Part shown: positions 38,644 to 47,374 of the stretch, in pieces | Layout: each line of letters begins with the position of its first letter | Numbering within the stretch: position 1 is the stretch's first letter | Assembly: GCF_900103525.1 (NCBI RefSeq) | Contig: NZ_FNHN01000003.1 | Location: 310,001-374,000 of the forward strand | Length of the DNA stretch: 64,000 bases | Direction of reading: 5' to 3' | From: Bacillus sp. OK048 | GTDB taxonomy: Bacteria > Bacillota > Bacilli > Bacillales > Cytobacillaceae | Translations under genes and position numbers: made by a program | Notes under the pieces: generated by a model | The model's database searches: none | Seen by the model: only the letters and a program-made list of their open reading frames with translations | Told to the model about the DNA's origin: nothing

Positions 38644-38673
38644 ATTATAAACTAGTTACGAGATTGTTGGTAA
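38644..38673 (-). promoter_or_regulatory. promoter of jetD
   Basis: TTACCA, 18 bases and TATAAT on the minus strand, about 60 bases before the jetD GTG. The identical arrangement ahead of jetABC at 34303-34332 supports it as the original jet promoter. Confidence 0.72.
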
Positions 38674-38706
38674 ACGAATTTTTTAACAGACTATTTTTGG
38701 GAATGT

Positions 38707-38766
38707 AAAGAAGCTGCGGCAAGATTAACTAAATATTCACACTTACTAGTACCGAACAGCTTCTTT
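38707..38766 (+). other. long-loop hairpin with T-tail in the jetD/NERD gap
   Basis: AAAGAAGCTG and CAGCTTCTTT are perfectly complementary 10-base arms with a 40-nt loop, followed by TTAT on the plus strand. It lies between the divergent jetD and NERD genes, just before the NERD ribosome-binding site. It could be the terminator of a short RNA or a leader structure; nothing else supports either. Confidence 0.45.
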
Positions 38767-38807
38767 TTATATAAAATAGAAGTTGAATAGGAGAAAGGTT
38801 GTGGAAT

Positions 38808-39719
38808 ATGGCATATAGAAATCGTACTGAATCAATGGAATTAAAGGTATTGAGGGTATTACATATACGAACGATATTATCAGAAAATGATAAGCAGCAC
38901 TTTTTCAGTTTAAGAAAGGGATATGAGGGAGAACTCTTGTTTGATACATTAACCGAAAAACTTCAATGTGAATGCTATATTTTGAATGATTTACTATTTA
39001 AGGTAAACAATACTACATTTCAAATAGACTCTTTGATTATTTTTTCTGGAAAAATCCACTTTTATGAAGTGAAAAATTTAGAAGGTGATTATTATATTGA
39101 TTCCAGTACAAATAGTTTCTATAAAAAACCCAAAAAAGAATATATTAATCCACTTCTCCAAATGAGTCGCTCCAATTCTTTGCTCCGTCAATTACTCCAG
39201 AATATTGGGCTTAACTTTTCAATTGACGCCCAGGTCGTTTTTATCAATCCCGAATTCACCTTATACCAAGCACCCCTCGACAGTCCTATTATTTTTCCAA
39301 CACAATTAAGTAGCTATATGAAAAAATTAGATACAACACATTCTAAATTAAACGGAAAAGATAAATTGCTTGCAGACAAATTAATTTCCCTTCATATGGA
39401 GGAAAACCCCTATACCAACCTGCCTCAATATGAATTTAATCAGTTGCAAAAAGGTTTTACATGTGAAGTGTGTTACTCATTTTCAATTTCTGTGCAAGGG
39501 AAGCTATGTGTATGTGGTGAATGCGGACATGAAGAATTGGTTTCAGCGGCAGTCTTGCGTAATGTAAATGAAATAAAGCTTCTTTTTCCTAAAATGAAGA
39601 TTACCACAAATCTAATTAATGAATGGTGCATGCAGAAAGTGTTAAAAAGGACAATAAAGAAAATATTAGTAAAGAATTATAAACAGTTTGGAGTACGGCA
39701 ATGGACATATTATGAATAA
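38808..39719 (+). CDS. NERD-domain protein with C-terminal zinc ribbon
   Basis: A 303-residue protein. Residues about 25-140 match the nuclease-related NERD domain: the GELLFD motif, FQIDSLIIFSGKIHFYEVKNLEGDY with the Asp, Glu and Lys of a PD-(D/E)xK-like core. Residues about 215-240 (CEVCYSF and CVCGECGHEE) have five Cys, a zinc-ribbon layout. NERD proteins are thought to process DNA, but their function is not settled. ATG at 38808 is chosen because AAAGG lies nine bases upstream; an in-frame TTG at 38799 overlaps that site. It is divergent from the Wadjet jetD gene, so a shared defence role is plausible. Confidence 0.8.
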   Translation: MAYRNRTESMELKVLRVLHIRTILSENDKQHFFSLRKGYEGELLFDTLTEKLQCECYILNDLLFKVNNTTFQIDSLIIFSGKIHFYEVKNLEGDYYIDSSTNSFYKKPKKEYINPLLQMSRSNSLLRQLLQNIGLNFSIDAQVVFINPEFTLYQAPLDSPIIFPTQLSSYMKKLDTTHSKLNGKDKLLADKLISLHMEENPYTNLPQYEFNQLQKGFTCEVCYSFSISVQGKLCVCGECGHEELVSAAVLRNVNEIKLLFPKMKITTNLINEWCMQKVLKRTIKKILVKNYKQFGVRQWTYYE

Positions 39720-39742
39720 TCATCCTATATAATTTGAATGTT

Positions 39743-40440
39743 GGTCATTGTCTGGTGGATGATGACCTTTCTTTGGCTATCAATCCGGATTTTGGGTCAT
39801 CATCTGCTTTATGATGACCTTTTTCTCTGAACCCAATCCGGGATTTGGTCATCAGCCACTTCATGATGACCTTTTCTTCGGATTTCAACCCCGGTTTGGG
39901 TCATCATCCCCTTCATGATGACCTTTTCCTCTCCCCTCAATCCCCGATTTGGTCATCAGCCACTTCATGATGACCTTTTCTTCAGCTTTCAACCCCAGTT
40001 TGGGTCATCATCCTTCATGATGACCTTTTCTTCGGATTTCAGCCACGGATTTGGTTATCATCCACTTCATGATGACCTTTTCTTCAGCTCCCAATCCCGG
40101 ATTGGGTTATCATCCACTTCATGATGACCTTTTCTTCGGCTTTCAACCCCGGTTTGGGTCATCATCCACTTCATGATGACCTTTTCTTCAGCTCCCAATC
40201 CCGGATTTGGTCATCAGTCACTTCATGATGACCTTTTCTTCAGCCCTCAATCCGGGATTTGGTTATCATCCCCTTCATGATGACCTTTTCCTCTGCCCTC
40301 AATCCCCGATTTGGTCATCATCCACTTCATGATGACCTTTTCTTCAGCCCTCAATTCTGGATTTGGTCATCATCCCCTTCATGATGACCTTTTCCTCTGC
40401 CCTCAACCCCGGATTTTGTCATCATACCTTCATGATGACC
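39743..40440. repeat. dyad-repeat array B, 14 units of 52 bp
   Basis: Fourteen copies of ATGATGACC occur at 39759, 39811, 39863, 39915, 39967, 40017, 40069, 40121, 40173, 40225, 40277, 40329, 40381 and 40432. All steps are 52 bp except one of 50 and one of 51. Each unit reads GGTCATCAT, a 7-nt loop (usually CCACTTC), ATGATGACC, then a 27-bp spacer TTTTCTTCAGCTCTCAATCC-CGGATTT with variants. Left arms vary to GGTTATCAT or GGTCATCAG, changes that would form G-U pairs or open the loop in RNA. The array fills the gap between the convergent NERD and aldolase genes. Confidence 0.97.
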
Positions 40441-40522
40441 AAATCCGTAGCTTCCACTTCTATTTGCGAGTACCAGGCTCTCATTTCCTATTGTCACCCA
40501 GTTATAAATCTATCAAAAGCGC

Positions 40523-40557
40523 AAAAAGTACACCTCTATTTAGAGATGTACTTTTTT
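40523..40557. terminator. terminator of the aldolase gene
   Basis: AAAAAGTACA and TGTACTTTTTT with inner CTC/GAG pairing form a strong hairpin right after the aldolase stop, with A-run and T-run on both strands. Confidence 0.85.
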
Positions 40558-40567
40558 ACAAACTAAC

Positions 40568-41527
40568 CTATTTCGTTGATGCAGCAATATTGGCCTCAGG
40601 TGATGTTACTTTATCATAAAAATCTACAAATTTATCACGATCTGCGCTATCACGGTACGCCATGGCCACACGTGGATGTTCATTCAATACACCAGAAATC
40701 ATATATGGAATGATATAACCCCACTCCCACTTTTGACGCATTTCGAGCATATGCTTTTCAATCACTTCAAGTACTGGCTTAAGTTCATAACTTGGTTTTT
40801 GTATGTAGCTAACGAGAAGTTCTGTGTTACAGTTACCTGCAGCACGACCCATGCCAAATACAGACGAATCCAGGAATGTAACACCGTTTTGCATCGCCGT
40901 TAATGTATTGGCAAATGCTAACTGCATGTTGTTATGGGTATGGATTCCAAGCTGTTTGTTAGGAATTAACTCCTGAAACTTTTGAACTTGGTGCGCAATA
41001 TCCGTTGGATCTAAGCTTCCGAAGGAATCGACAATATAGACAACATCTACAGGACTTTCCTTCACCATTTCAAATGCTTTTGTAAGCTGCTTTTCAGGTA
41101 CACTAGATAAAGCCATAATATTAAGTGAAGTCTCATAGCCCAAATCATGAAACATTTGTACCAGCTCTAACCCTTTATCAACCTCGCGGATATAGCATGC
41201 CACTCGAATCATGTCCAAAACACTTTGCTCGCGCGGCAGGATATCATTTGGGTCGACACGTCCAATATCTACTAATGCAGAAAACTTGGTAAACTTTTTC
41301 ACAGGGAAAATTTCTTTCAGGAAGTTATCATCTAGAAATCTCCATGGATTTGGCTCGGTTGCATTCAGTAGTTTTGGAGAGTTTTTGTAGCCAATTTCCA
41401 TGTACTCAACACCAGCTGCACTTAGGCCATTATACAAGTCTTGAACAAATTCCACACTGAAATCCCAATTGTTAATCAAGCCACCATCTCGAATCGTGCA
41501 GTCTAAAATTTTGCTGCTATGTCCCAT
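40568..41527 (-). CDS. HMGL-like (DRE-TIM) aldolase-family protein
   Basis: A 319-residue TIM-barrel enzyme of the DRE-TIM metallolyase group, which joins or cleaves C-C bonds next to oxo groups (HMG-CoA lyase, 4-hydroxy-2-oxovalerate aldolase, isopropylmalate synthase). The metal/catalytic DCTIRDGG is at residue 9, and LGIHTHNNMQLAFAN near 200 has the HxH ligands. EIGYKN and FLDSSVFGMGRAAGN are other blocks. It lacks the regulatory domain of LeuA. Substrate is unknown. A strong terminator follows at 40523. Upstream 41528-41670 shows AT-rich promoter sequence only. Confidence 0.8.
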   Translation of the reverse strand: MGHSSKILDCTIRDGGLINNWDFSVEFVQDLYNGLSAAGVEYMEIGYKNSPKLLNATEPNPWRFLDDNFLKEIFPVKKFTKFSALVDIGRVDPNDILPREQSVLDMIRVACYIREVDKGLELVQMFHDLGYETSLNIMALSSVPEKQLTKAFEMVKESPVDVVYIVDSFGSLDPTDIAHQVQKFQELIPNKQLGIHTHNNMQLAFANTLTAMQNGVTFLDSSVFGMGRAAGNCNTELLVSYIQKPSYELKPVLEVIEKHMLEMRQKWEWGYIIPYMISGVLNEHPRVAMAYRDSADRDKFVDFYDKVTSPEANIAASTK

Positions 41528-41670
41528 GATTGTAATGCCTCCTGTATATCTTATTTTATGATATTTATTAGTCTTTGACTTTAAAGCGCTAAAATCCTTA
41601 CTGTGTTTATATCACTTTTCAATCATAGCAGTCAATCGATTTTCCAAAAATTCCGTTTTTTTCACCTGTT

Positions 41671-41705
41671 TAAAAAGCCATTCCTTGAGAGAATGGCTTT
41701 TTAAA
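41671..41705 (-). terminator. terminator of aspB
   Basis: AAAAAGCCATTC and GAATGGCTTTTT form a 12-bp stem with a 6-nt loop and T-rich flanks on the minus strand, 14 bp beyond the aspB stop. Confidence 0.88.
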
Positions 41706-41718
41706 ATACATCCATAAG

Positions 41719-42912
41719 CTACGCTTGGCGTTTTGATTCAACAAAATCCTTCATTCTCACCACAGCTTCTTCTAGTAAGTCTAGAGAGGTTGCATAAGAT
41801 AGACGGATATTTTCCGGGGTACCGAACCCGGAGCCAGGAATTACTGCTACCTTTGCTTCAACAAGCAATGCTTCAACAAAGGCGTCAACATCTTGGTATC
41901 CGGTAATTTCAGCAGCACCCTTTACATTTGGATATAAATAAAATGCACCTTGGGGCTTCACACATGTGAATCCTGGAATTGAAACTAATTTATCATAAAT
42001 TACTTCTAAACGATGTTCAAATGCCTGACGCATTTCTTCAACTGGCTCTTGTGGACCATTATAGGCTGCAATCGAAGCATACTGAGCGGTTGTTGTTGGG
42101 TTAGAAGTGCTATGACTCGCAAGGTTTGTCATCGCCTCAATAATCTCCCTGTTACCTGCTGCATACCCAATTCTCCATCCTGTCATGGAGTGAGATTTCG
42201 ATACACCATTAATTACGATTGTTTGCTCCTTCAACTCTGGAGAAAGCTGAGCTATTGATACATGTCTATGGTTGCCATAAATAAGCTTTTCATAAATTTC
42301 GTCTGAAACGATTACTATATTTCTCTCAAGACATACTTTGCCTAATTCCTGCAGTTCTTCGGCTGTATAAATGACGCCTGTTGGATTACTAGGAGAATTG
42401 ATGATTACTGCTTTTGTCTTTTCCGTAATGGCTGTTTTTAATTGTTCAGGGGTAATCTTAAATTGTTGGGACTCTAATCCATCTACGTAAATCGGTACGC
42501 CACCAGCTAATTTAACTTGTTCAGGGTAGCTTACCCAATAAGGCGTTGGGATAATGACCTCATCTCCATCATTTAAGAGTACCTGAAAAAGCGTATACAA
42601 AGCATGCTTTGCTCCGTTCGCGACAATAATCTCATTGGATTTATAGGTAAGGCCTTGGTCTCTGGCAAATTTCTCGATGATCGCCTTTTTTAAAGCTGGT
42701 AAGCCTGCAGATGGGGTATACTTCGTATGCCCTTCATTCATCGATCGAGCTGCAGCATCCAAGATATGCTGTGGAGTATTGTAATCGGGTTCTCCTGCAC
42801 CTAACCCAATTACATCCACACCTTTTTCCTTTAATTCTTTAGCCTTTGCTGTAATTGCTAATGTTGTTGAAGGTGTGAGCGCCATTACCCTATTTGCTAA
42901 ATTTACTGCCAT
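41719..42912 (-). CDS. aspB: aspartate aminotransferase
   Basis: A 397-residue PLP-dependent class I aminotransferase matching B. subtilis AspB, which makes aspartate from oxaloacetate. GLGAGEPDYNTP near 38 is the substrate loop, INSPSNPTGVIYT near 165 the conserved region, and GVSKSHSMTGWRIGY near 235 holds the PLP lysine. I choose ATG at 42912 with AGGAGG seven bases upstream; the frame extends 13 codons upstream but without a site. It follows ypmB in the classical order. Confidence 0.92.
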   Translation of the reverse strand: MAVNLANRVMALTPSTTLAITAKAKELKEKGVDVIGLGAGEPDYNTPQHILDAAARSMNEGHTKYTPSAGLPALKKAIIEKFARDQGLTYKSNEIIVANGAKHALYTLFQVLLNDGDEVIIPTPYWVSYPEQVKLAGGVPIYVDGLESQQFKITPEQLKTAITEKTKAVIINSPSNPTGVIYTAEELQELGKVCLERNIVIVSDEIYEKLIYGNHRHVSIAQLSPELKEQTIVINGVSKSHSMTGWRIGYAAGNREIIEAMTNLASHSTSNPTTTAQYASIAAYNGPQEPVEEMRQAFEHRLEVIYDKLVSIPGFTCVKPQGAFYLYPNVKGAAEITGYQDVDAFVEALLVEAKVAVIPGSGFGTPENIRLSYATSLDLLEEAVVRMKDFVESKRQA

Positions 42913-42937
42913 TCCAATTCCTCCTGCTCCATCCAAA

Positions 42938-43411
42938 CTATAGATTTTCAATTTTTTTTAGCCATTCACCTGTTGTAAAGTGTACATAGTAATAATTTAT
43001 TAAATTATTTTCAGAACGGTAATGAATTTCCCATAAAGGGATATTATTTTCCATTCCTAATTTCACAGAAATAATCTTTTTCGGACTTTTTTCATCGAGT
43101 AGCCTGTTTACTGCATCCTCTTTGGATATTCCATTTTTCCTTTTATCAACCATTACCTTTTTACTTTTTTCTGGAATCCAGACGATGATATCTTCACCTT
43201 TTTTATTTTTCCCCTCGAGCACACTTACGGTTTCTGTTCCATGATAGATATGGAAATCCTCAACTTCACTTAGATCAACCTTTTCTTTGGCCAAGGAAAC
43301 TGCTTTTTCTTTTGCAGCATTTAATGGTTCCTGCGCACTTACATATACTTTAATAAACACTCCAACACCAATGACGATAAACAGTACTAAAAATAAGATA
43401 ATTTTTTTCAT
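42938..43411 (-). CDS. ypmB: YpmB, membrane-anchored DUF5590 protein
   Basis: A 157-residue protein with an N-terminal membrane anchor (IILFLVLFIVIGVGVFIKV) and an outside domain of two PepSY-like halves (WIPEKSKKVMVDKRKNG and NNIPLWEIHYRS). Its function is not established in Bacillus. It is encoded in the same order as in B. subtilis between the ypmA position and aspB, and is close behind the short frame at 43413. Confidence 0.85.
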   Translation of the reverse strand: MKKIILFLVLFIVIGVGVFIKVYVSAQEPLNAAKEKAVSLAKEKVDLSEVEDFHIYHGTETVSVLEGKNKKGEDIIVWIPEKSKKVMVDKRKNGISKEDAVNRLLDEKSPKKIISVKLGMENNIPLWEIHYRSENNLINYYYVHFTTGEWLKKIENL

Positions 43412-43412
43412 T

Positions 43413-43499
43413 TTACTCCATCTCTTTATGTACGATAAATGGTAAAAACAGCTTTACATTGTTCTTTCCAGTGAAGAGGACTTCGATTTTTGCTTTCAT
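43413..43499 (-). CDS. short frame at the ypmA position (28 residues)
   Basis: A 28-codon frame MKAKIEVLFTGKNN... with an excellent ribosome-binding site (AAAGGAGG) and a stop right before the ypmB ATG. The first eight residues resemble the start of B. subtilis YpmA, which is about 56 residues, but the rest does not. It may be a truncated or frameshifted ypmA that still couples translation to ypmB. It is real as a translation signal; a functional product is unsure. Confidence 0.45.
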   Translation of the reverse strand: MKAKIEVLFTGKNNVKLFLPFIVHKEME

Positions 43500-43533
43500 T
43501 CTACTCCTCCTTTATCTCTCTAAAGCAATAATA

Positions 43534-44388
43534 TCAGCTATGGTCTTTCTTTTCTACTGGAAAGGTGAATACTTCGTAGTTATTTTCCGTGAATTTTATT
43601 GTAATGGTACCATGTTTTTTGGTATAAAAGACCTCAGACCATGTATCCTGCAATTCATGTATAATATCAGGGTCAGGATGATGTTGTTCTGACTCAAATA
43701 AAATGGATATTTGCGGGTTAACATATTGAATCAATTTCTCAGATAATGAATCTTCCATTGCCCAGTTAGGGATCTTAAAAATACTGACATCATCTAAATT
43801 TTTCTTTAATAATTGCTCTTCCACATTATCACCGGATGAAGTCATTAGAAATAGACGATGCTTAAAAAACTGCAACGTAAAATCTAACCCTTCATTTTCA
43901 CCTTTTCCTGCAAACAGAACTTCTGCTGTCAAATCTGGTAAAAGAATTTGTGTGATTCCTTCTTTCCAAGGAATCGCTTCAACTTGAGTAAAGGGAGGCG
44001 CAGTATTAGTTATTTCATCTGCTATTTCAGGTGTAGAAATCACTTGCTTTATCTTATATTTAGAAACCATTTGGTTAAGTTGATCAATAAAAAGATTTTG
44101 ATGGTTAGTAATAACAAGAGTTGAAATTTCTTTAACACCAAATGTTTTGAGCATTTCACTTAATTTGGCACTTGTTTCTTCCCCACCCATATTGACCAGA
44201 ATATTTTCTCCATTCGACCCTTGTATAAGGGTAGCTTCACCGTCGTCTAAGCCTAAAAAGGTGACAGCAATCTCATGATTTTTCAATTTTAAATTAATAC
44301 TTTCTATATTCCCATTCTCAATTGAAGAGGCACTTCCAATCGAAGTCAATTGTAAAAAGATTGCTGTCATTAATAGTAACACTCTCAT
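43534..44388 (-). CDS. exported ComEC/metallo-beta-lactamase-like protein lacking metal ligands
   Basis: A 284-residue protein with a signal peptide (MRVLLLMTAIFLQLTSIGS). The mature part resembles the metallo-beta-lactamase-like domain of ComEC/Rec2: LGLDDGEATLIQGSNGENILVNMGG near residue 46 is close to its LDVGQGDAxLIxxPNG start. The expected SHxHxDH metal-binding motif reads TNHQNLFIDQ, with only one His, so hydrolytic activity is unlikely. ATG at 44388 with AAAGGAGG is chosen. It is inserted between dinG and the ypmA position, relative to B. subtilis. Confidence 0.75.
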   Translation of the reverse strand: MRVLLLMTAIFLQLTSIGSASSIENGNIESINLKLKNHEIAVTFLGLDDGEATLIQGSNGENILVNMGGEETSAKLSEMLKTFGVKEISTLVITNHQNLFIDQLNQMVSKYKIKQVISTPEIADEITNTAPPFTQVEAIPWKEGITQILLPDLTAEVLFAGKGENEGLDFTLQFFKHRLFLMTSSGDNVEEQLLKKNLDDVSIFKIPNWAMEDSLSEKLIQYVNPQISILFESEQHHPDPDIIHELQDTWSEVFYTKKHGTITIKFTENNYEVFTFPVEKKDHS

Positions 44389-44435
44389 ACACATACCTCC
44401 TTTATTATTAGGATGTGTAATTTTTCCATTTTTCA

Positions 44436-47243
44436 TTATAACCATTTATTAATTATTTCAACTAATTCGTCAATATTTCCTTTTTTCATTGGAACAGGCG
44501 GTATGGATTGCAAAAAGTCCTTACCATATTTAGTGGTAATTATTCTTTTATCAAATACCATCAGAATGCCTCGATCTTTTTCCGTGCGAATAAGTCGGCC
44601 AAATCCCTGCTTAAATCTGAGAATCGCTTCAGGTAATGAATACTCCATAAAGGCATTTCCACCCTTTTGTTTGATTACTTGACACTTTGCTTCTGTCAGT
44701 GGTTCATCAGGCGGACTAAAAGGCAATCTGACAATAACCAAACAGGATAAATCTTCACCTGGGATGTCCACTCCTTCCCAGAAGCTGCTTGTACCTAGCA
44801 AAATTGCTTTTTCATACCGCTGGAAATTCCTTGTTAGTCTTGATCGACTGCCGCTGGTAATCCCTTGTGCAATCATTGCAAAGTCATTTAGGAAGCCACT
44901 TTCTTTAATAAGCTCATAGGTTTTCTTTAACATGTCATGAGCTGTAAAAAGAATCAGCATCCTTCCATTTGTAGCTTCCGCAATCGTAATAATATGCTCT
45001 GTAATCGCAATGACATAATCATCAAGACTTGATGCATTAACCTCTGGTAAATCCACAGGTATTAATAGCTGTACCTGTTTTTTGTAATCAAATGGAGATG
45101 TGATGGACATTGCCAGTGTGTTGTCTTTATCTAGCCCAATTTCATTTAGCAAGTAATCAAACGAACCATTTACCGTTAGCGTAGCAGAAGTTAAGACAAT
45201 TCCCTTTTTAAGATTAAAGAATCTTTCTTTTAAAGAAGCTGCCACAAATGCTGGCTGGGCATAGAAGGTGGTTACATTCTGTTGCGAACGGAAGTCAATT
45301 TCTATCCATTTTACATCATTAGATTCTTTAATAAAGCAATCTTGTACCGTATTTTTCAGTTCTTCTATATCGTTTCTGAAGGAAATGATCTCTTCCAGTT
45401 TTCCTTTTTGTCTGCTTGACAATGAATCATTACTCTTCTTTACAAAATCTAAACGATCAGTTATTTCATTTTGTAAATCCTTTAATAAGAAAGCAAACCT
45501 CTCCGCACTATGTACGAGAGCATTTCTTTCTTTTCCGCCCTTGTCACGTGAGAAACGGACTTTAGCCCGGTTTAAACCTCTTCTTTCTGCAGAATTTGCT
45601 TTTGCATAAAGGGCAGTCAGCTTAAAAAATTCGTCCATTTCATAAGAAAGGTCAGCTGCTAGTTGATTCACTTTTTCAGTTACCGTTGAATATTCCTTTT
45701 TAGCTCTCAGCGTTTCCATGATTGATTCTAGCTCATAATAAAGAAGATGTTGCTCATATTGACCAAATTGACTTAATAATAAACGGGTTGAAAAGTAATC
45801 TAATGAACGCCCAAAGTATTGACTTGCTACCTTTTCAAAATGATGTCCTTCGTCGATGATTGCATAGTCAAAGTCTGGCAGAAAAGATTTTTCAGCAGAT
45901 AGATTACTTAATAGCAGTGAATGATTGGTTATAATAATATCTGCATTTTGTGCCTCATTTTTGGCCCGTAAATAAAAATCCTTCTCCTGCCATACTTTAC
46001 TCATCGCAAAGATTGAATGTTCATTCTTAATTCTATTCCAAAAGATATTTCCACCACTTGATAGATTCAATTCGTCGCGATCGCCAGTGTTTGTCTCAGT
46101 AAGCCATACTAGAATTTGCATTTTAGTTAATGTGGTATCGTAATTATCATTTTCCTCAAGTAAAGATACTGCAAATTTTTCTAAACTTATATAATGATTT
46201 CTTCCTTTTAACAAAACCGTTTTTACCTCAAAAGGGAGAATTTTTGCTAATAAGGGAACTTCATTTTGAATGATTTGCTCTTGAAGTTGAATCGTATGTG
46301 TACTTACAACTACCCTAAGCTTGTTCTGTTTAGCAAAATAAGCAACAGGCAAAAGGTAGGCAAGAGATTTACCTACACCTGTTCCTGCTTCAATAAGAGT
46401 ATGCTTTCCAGTATTAAATGCTTCGTAGACGCCATCCATCATTTGAAATTGACCGATTCTTTTTTCATATGACGAAAAACCCTTTGTAACCATAGCTATT
46501 TTATCTTCTTCTCGTGTTGGATAGTGGAAATGATCCTCATTCAATCCATTGGTGGTCGTGGAACCGATAGGAAGCTTTTTTAAGGCAAGCATATTGCATA
46601 TTTCAAGCGATTCATGCCAACTCTCACTACTATGGTCTATGTCTAAACTGATTTCATCAATTAATTGTTGTAAATCGCTTTTTAATCCTTCTGAAAGCTG
46701 CGAAAGCTGGCGGAGTGTCATTGTCGGTAATTGTGAAAGGCGGTTTACAAGGATAAGGAAGAGCTCTGCCGTCACTTGAGCGTCACTATCTGCCTGATGT
46801 GGCCGATCATGCTTTAGCTCCTCTCGAACTGCTAGATCAGATAGCTTATAGCCATCTGCAGTTGGAAAAATGATCCTCGCCATTTCTACTGTATCTAGTA
46901 CTGACCCATAAAAGCCTTCAAATCCTGCTTGAATTAATTCTTCTTGTAAAAAGGACAAATCAAATAATACATTATGAGCAACGAAATAGGCACCTTCTAA
47001 TAAAGATTTTACTCTTGGGGCTATTTCGATAAATAATGGTGCATCCTTTACCATTTCATCCTCTAAACCAGTCAATTCCTCAATAAAAGCTGGAATAGAC
47101 CTTTGGGGATTAATGAGTGAGGAGAATTTTTCTGTGATTTTTCCATCTTCAATAACCACTGCAGCAAATTGGATAATTTTATCCCCTTTTTTGGGATTAT
47201 TTCCTGTAGTTTCTAAATCTACTACAACAAATTTATTTAACAT
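44436..47243 (-). CDS. dinG: DinG-family exonuclease-helicase
   Basis: A 935-residue fusion: residues 1-165 are a DnaQ-like DEDD exonuclease (VDLETTGNNPKKG, with later VAHNVLFDLSFL and HQADSDA), then a DinG/XPD-like helicase. Walker A is IEAGTGVGKSLAYLLP near 285, the DEAH box IIDEGHHF near 465, and motif VI GFGRLIRTEKDRG near 880. This exonuclease-linked DinG is the Bacillus type; it unwinds or degrades DNA in repair. The Fe-S Cys pattern of XPD-type enzymes is not seen. Start ATG at 47243. It follows the panBCD terminator. Confidence 0.92.
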   Translation of the reverse strand: MLNKFVVVDLETTGNNPKKGDKIIQFAAVVIEDGKITEKFSSLINPQRSIPAFIEELTGLEDEMVKDAPLFIEIAPRVKSLLEGAYFVAHNVLFDLSFLQEELIQAGFEGFYGSVLDTVEMARIIFPTADGYKLSDLAVREELKHDRPHQADSDAQVTAELFLILVNRLSQLPTMTLRQLSQLSEGLKSDLQQLIDEISLDIDHSSESWHESLEICNMLALKKLPIGSTTTNGLNEDHFHYPTREEDKIAMVTKGFSSYEKRIGQFQMMDGVYEAFNTGKHTLIEAGTGVGKSLAYLLPVAYFAKQNKLRVVVSTHTIQLQEQIIQNEVPLLAKILPFEVKTVLLKGRNHYISLEKFAVSLLEENDNYDTTLTKMQILVWLTETNTGDRDELNLSSGGNIFWNRIKNEHSIFAMSKVWQEKDFYLRAKNEAQNADIIITNHSLLLSNLSAEKSFLPDFDYAIIDEGHHFEKVASQYFGRSLDYFSTRLLLSQFGQYEQHLLYYELESIMETLRAKKEYSTVTEKVNQLAADLSYEMDEFFKLTALYAKANSAERRGLNRAKVRFSRDKGGKERNALVHSAERFAFLLKDLQNEITDRLDFVKKSNDSLSSRQKGKLEEIISFRNDIEELKNTVQDCFIKESNDVKWIEIDFRSQQNVTTFYAQPAFVAASLKERFFNLKKGIVLTSATLTVNGSFDYLLNEIGLDKDNTLAMSITSPFDYKKQVQLLIPVDLPEVNASSLDDYVIAITEHIITIAEATNGRMLILFTAHDMLKKTYELIKESGFLNDFAMIAQGITSGSRSRLTRNFQRYEKAILLGTSSFWEGVDIPGEDLSCLVIVRLPFSPPDEPLTEAKCQVIKQKGGNAFMEYSLPEAILRFKQGFGRLIRTEKDRGILMVFDKRIITTKYGKDFLQSIPPVPMKKGNIDELVEIINKWL

Positions 47244-47343
47244 TTTATATTACACCTCAAACCTTCATTCAAACGGTATCACAAATATGGTAAAAGAAAA
47301 AGTAAACCTTACTCTACAGTATATAAAATTATCATAAAAAAGG

Positions 47344-47374
47344 AAAAAATCCCCGAAAAGGCGGGGATTCTTTA
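47344..47374 (-). terminator. terminator of the pan operon
   Basis: AATCCCCG and CGGGGATT with a 6-nt loop, followed on the minus strand by TTTTTTCC. It overlaps the last bases of panD. Confidence 0.88.

Noticed and set aside
39743..40440. CRISPR array or protein-coding repeat
   Set aside because: Spacers are near-identical rather than unique. The frames open through the array are by-products of the repeat and have no ribosome-binding site or sensible composition.
43534..44388. active metallo-beta-lactamase
   Set aside because: The HxHxDH ligands are missing.
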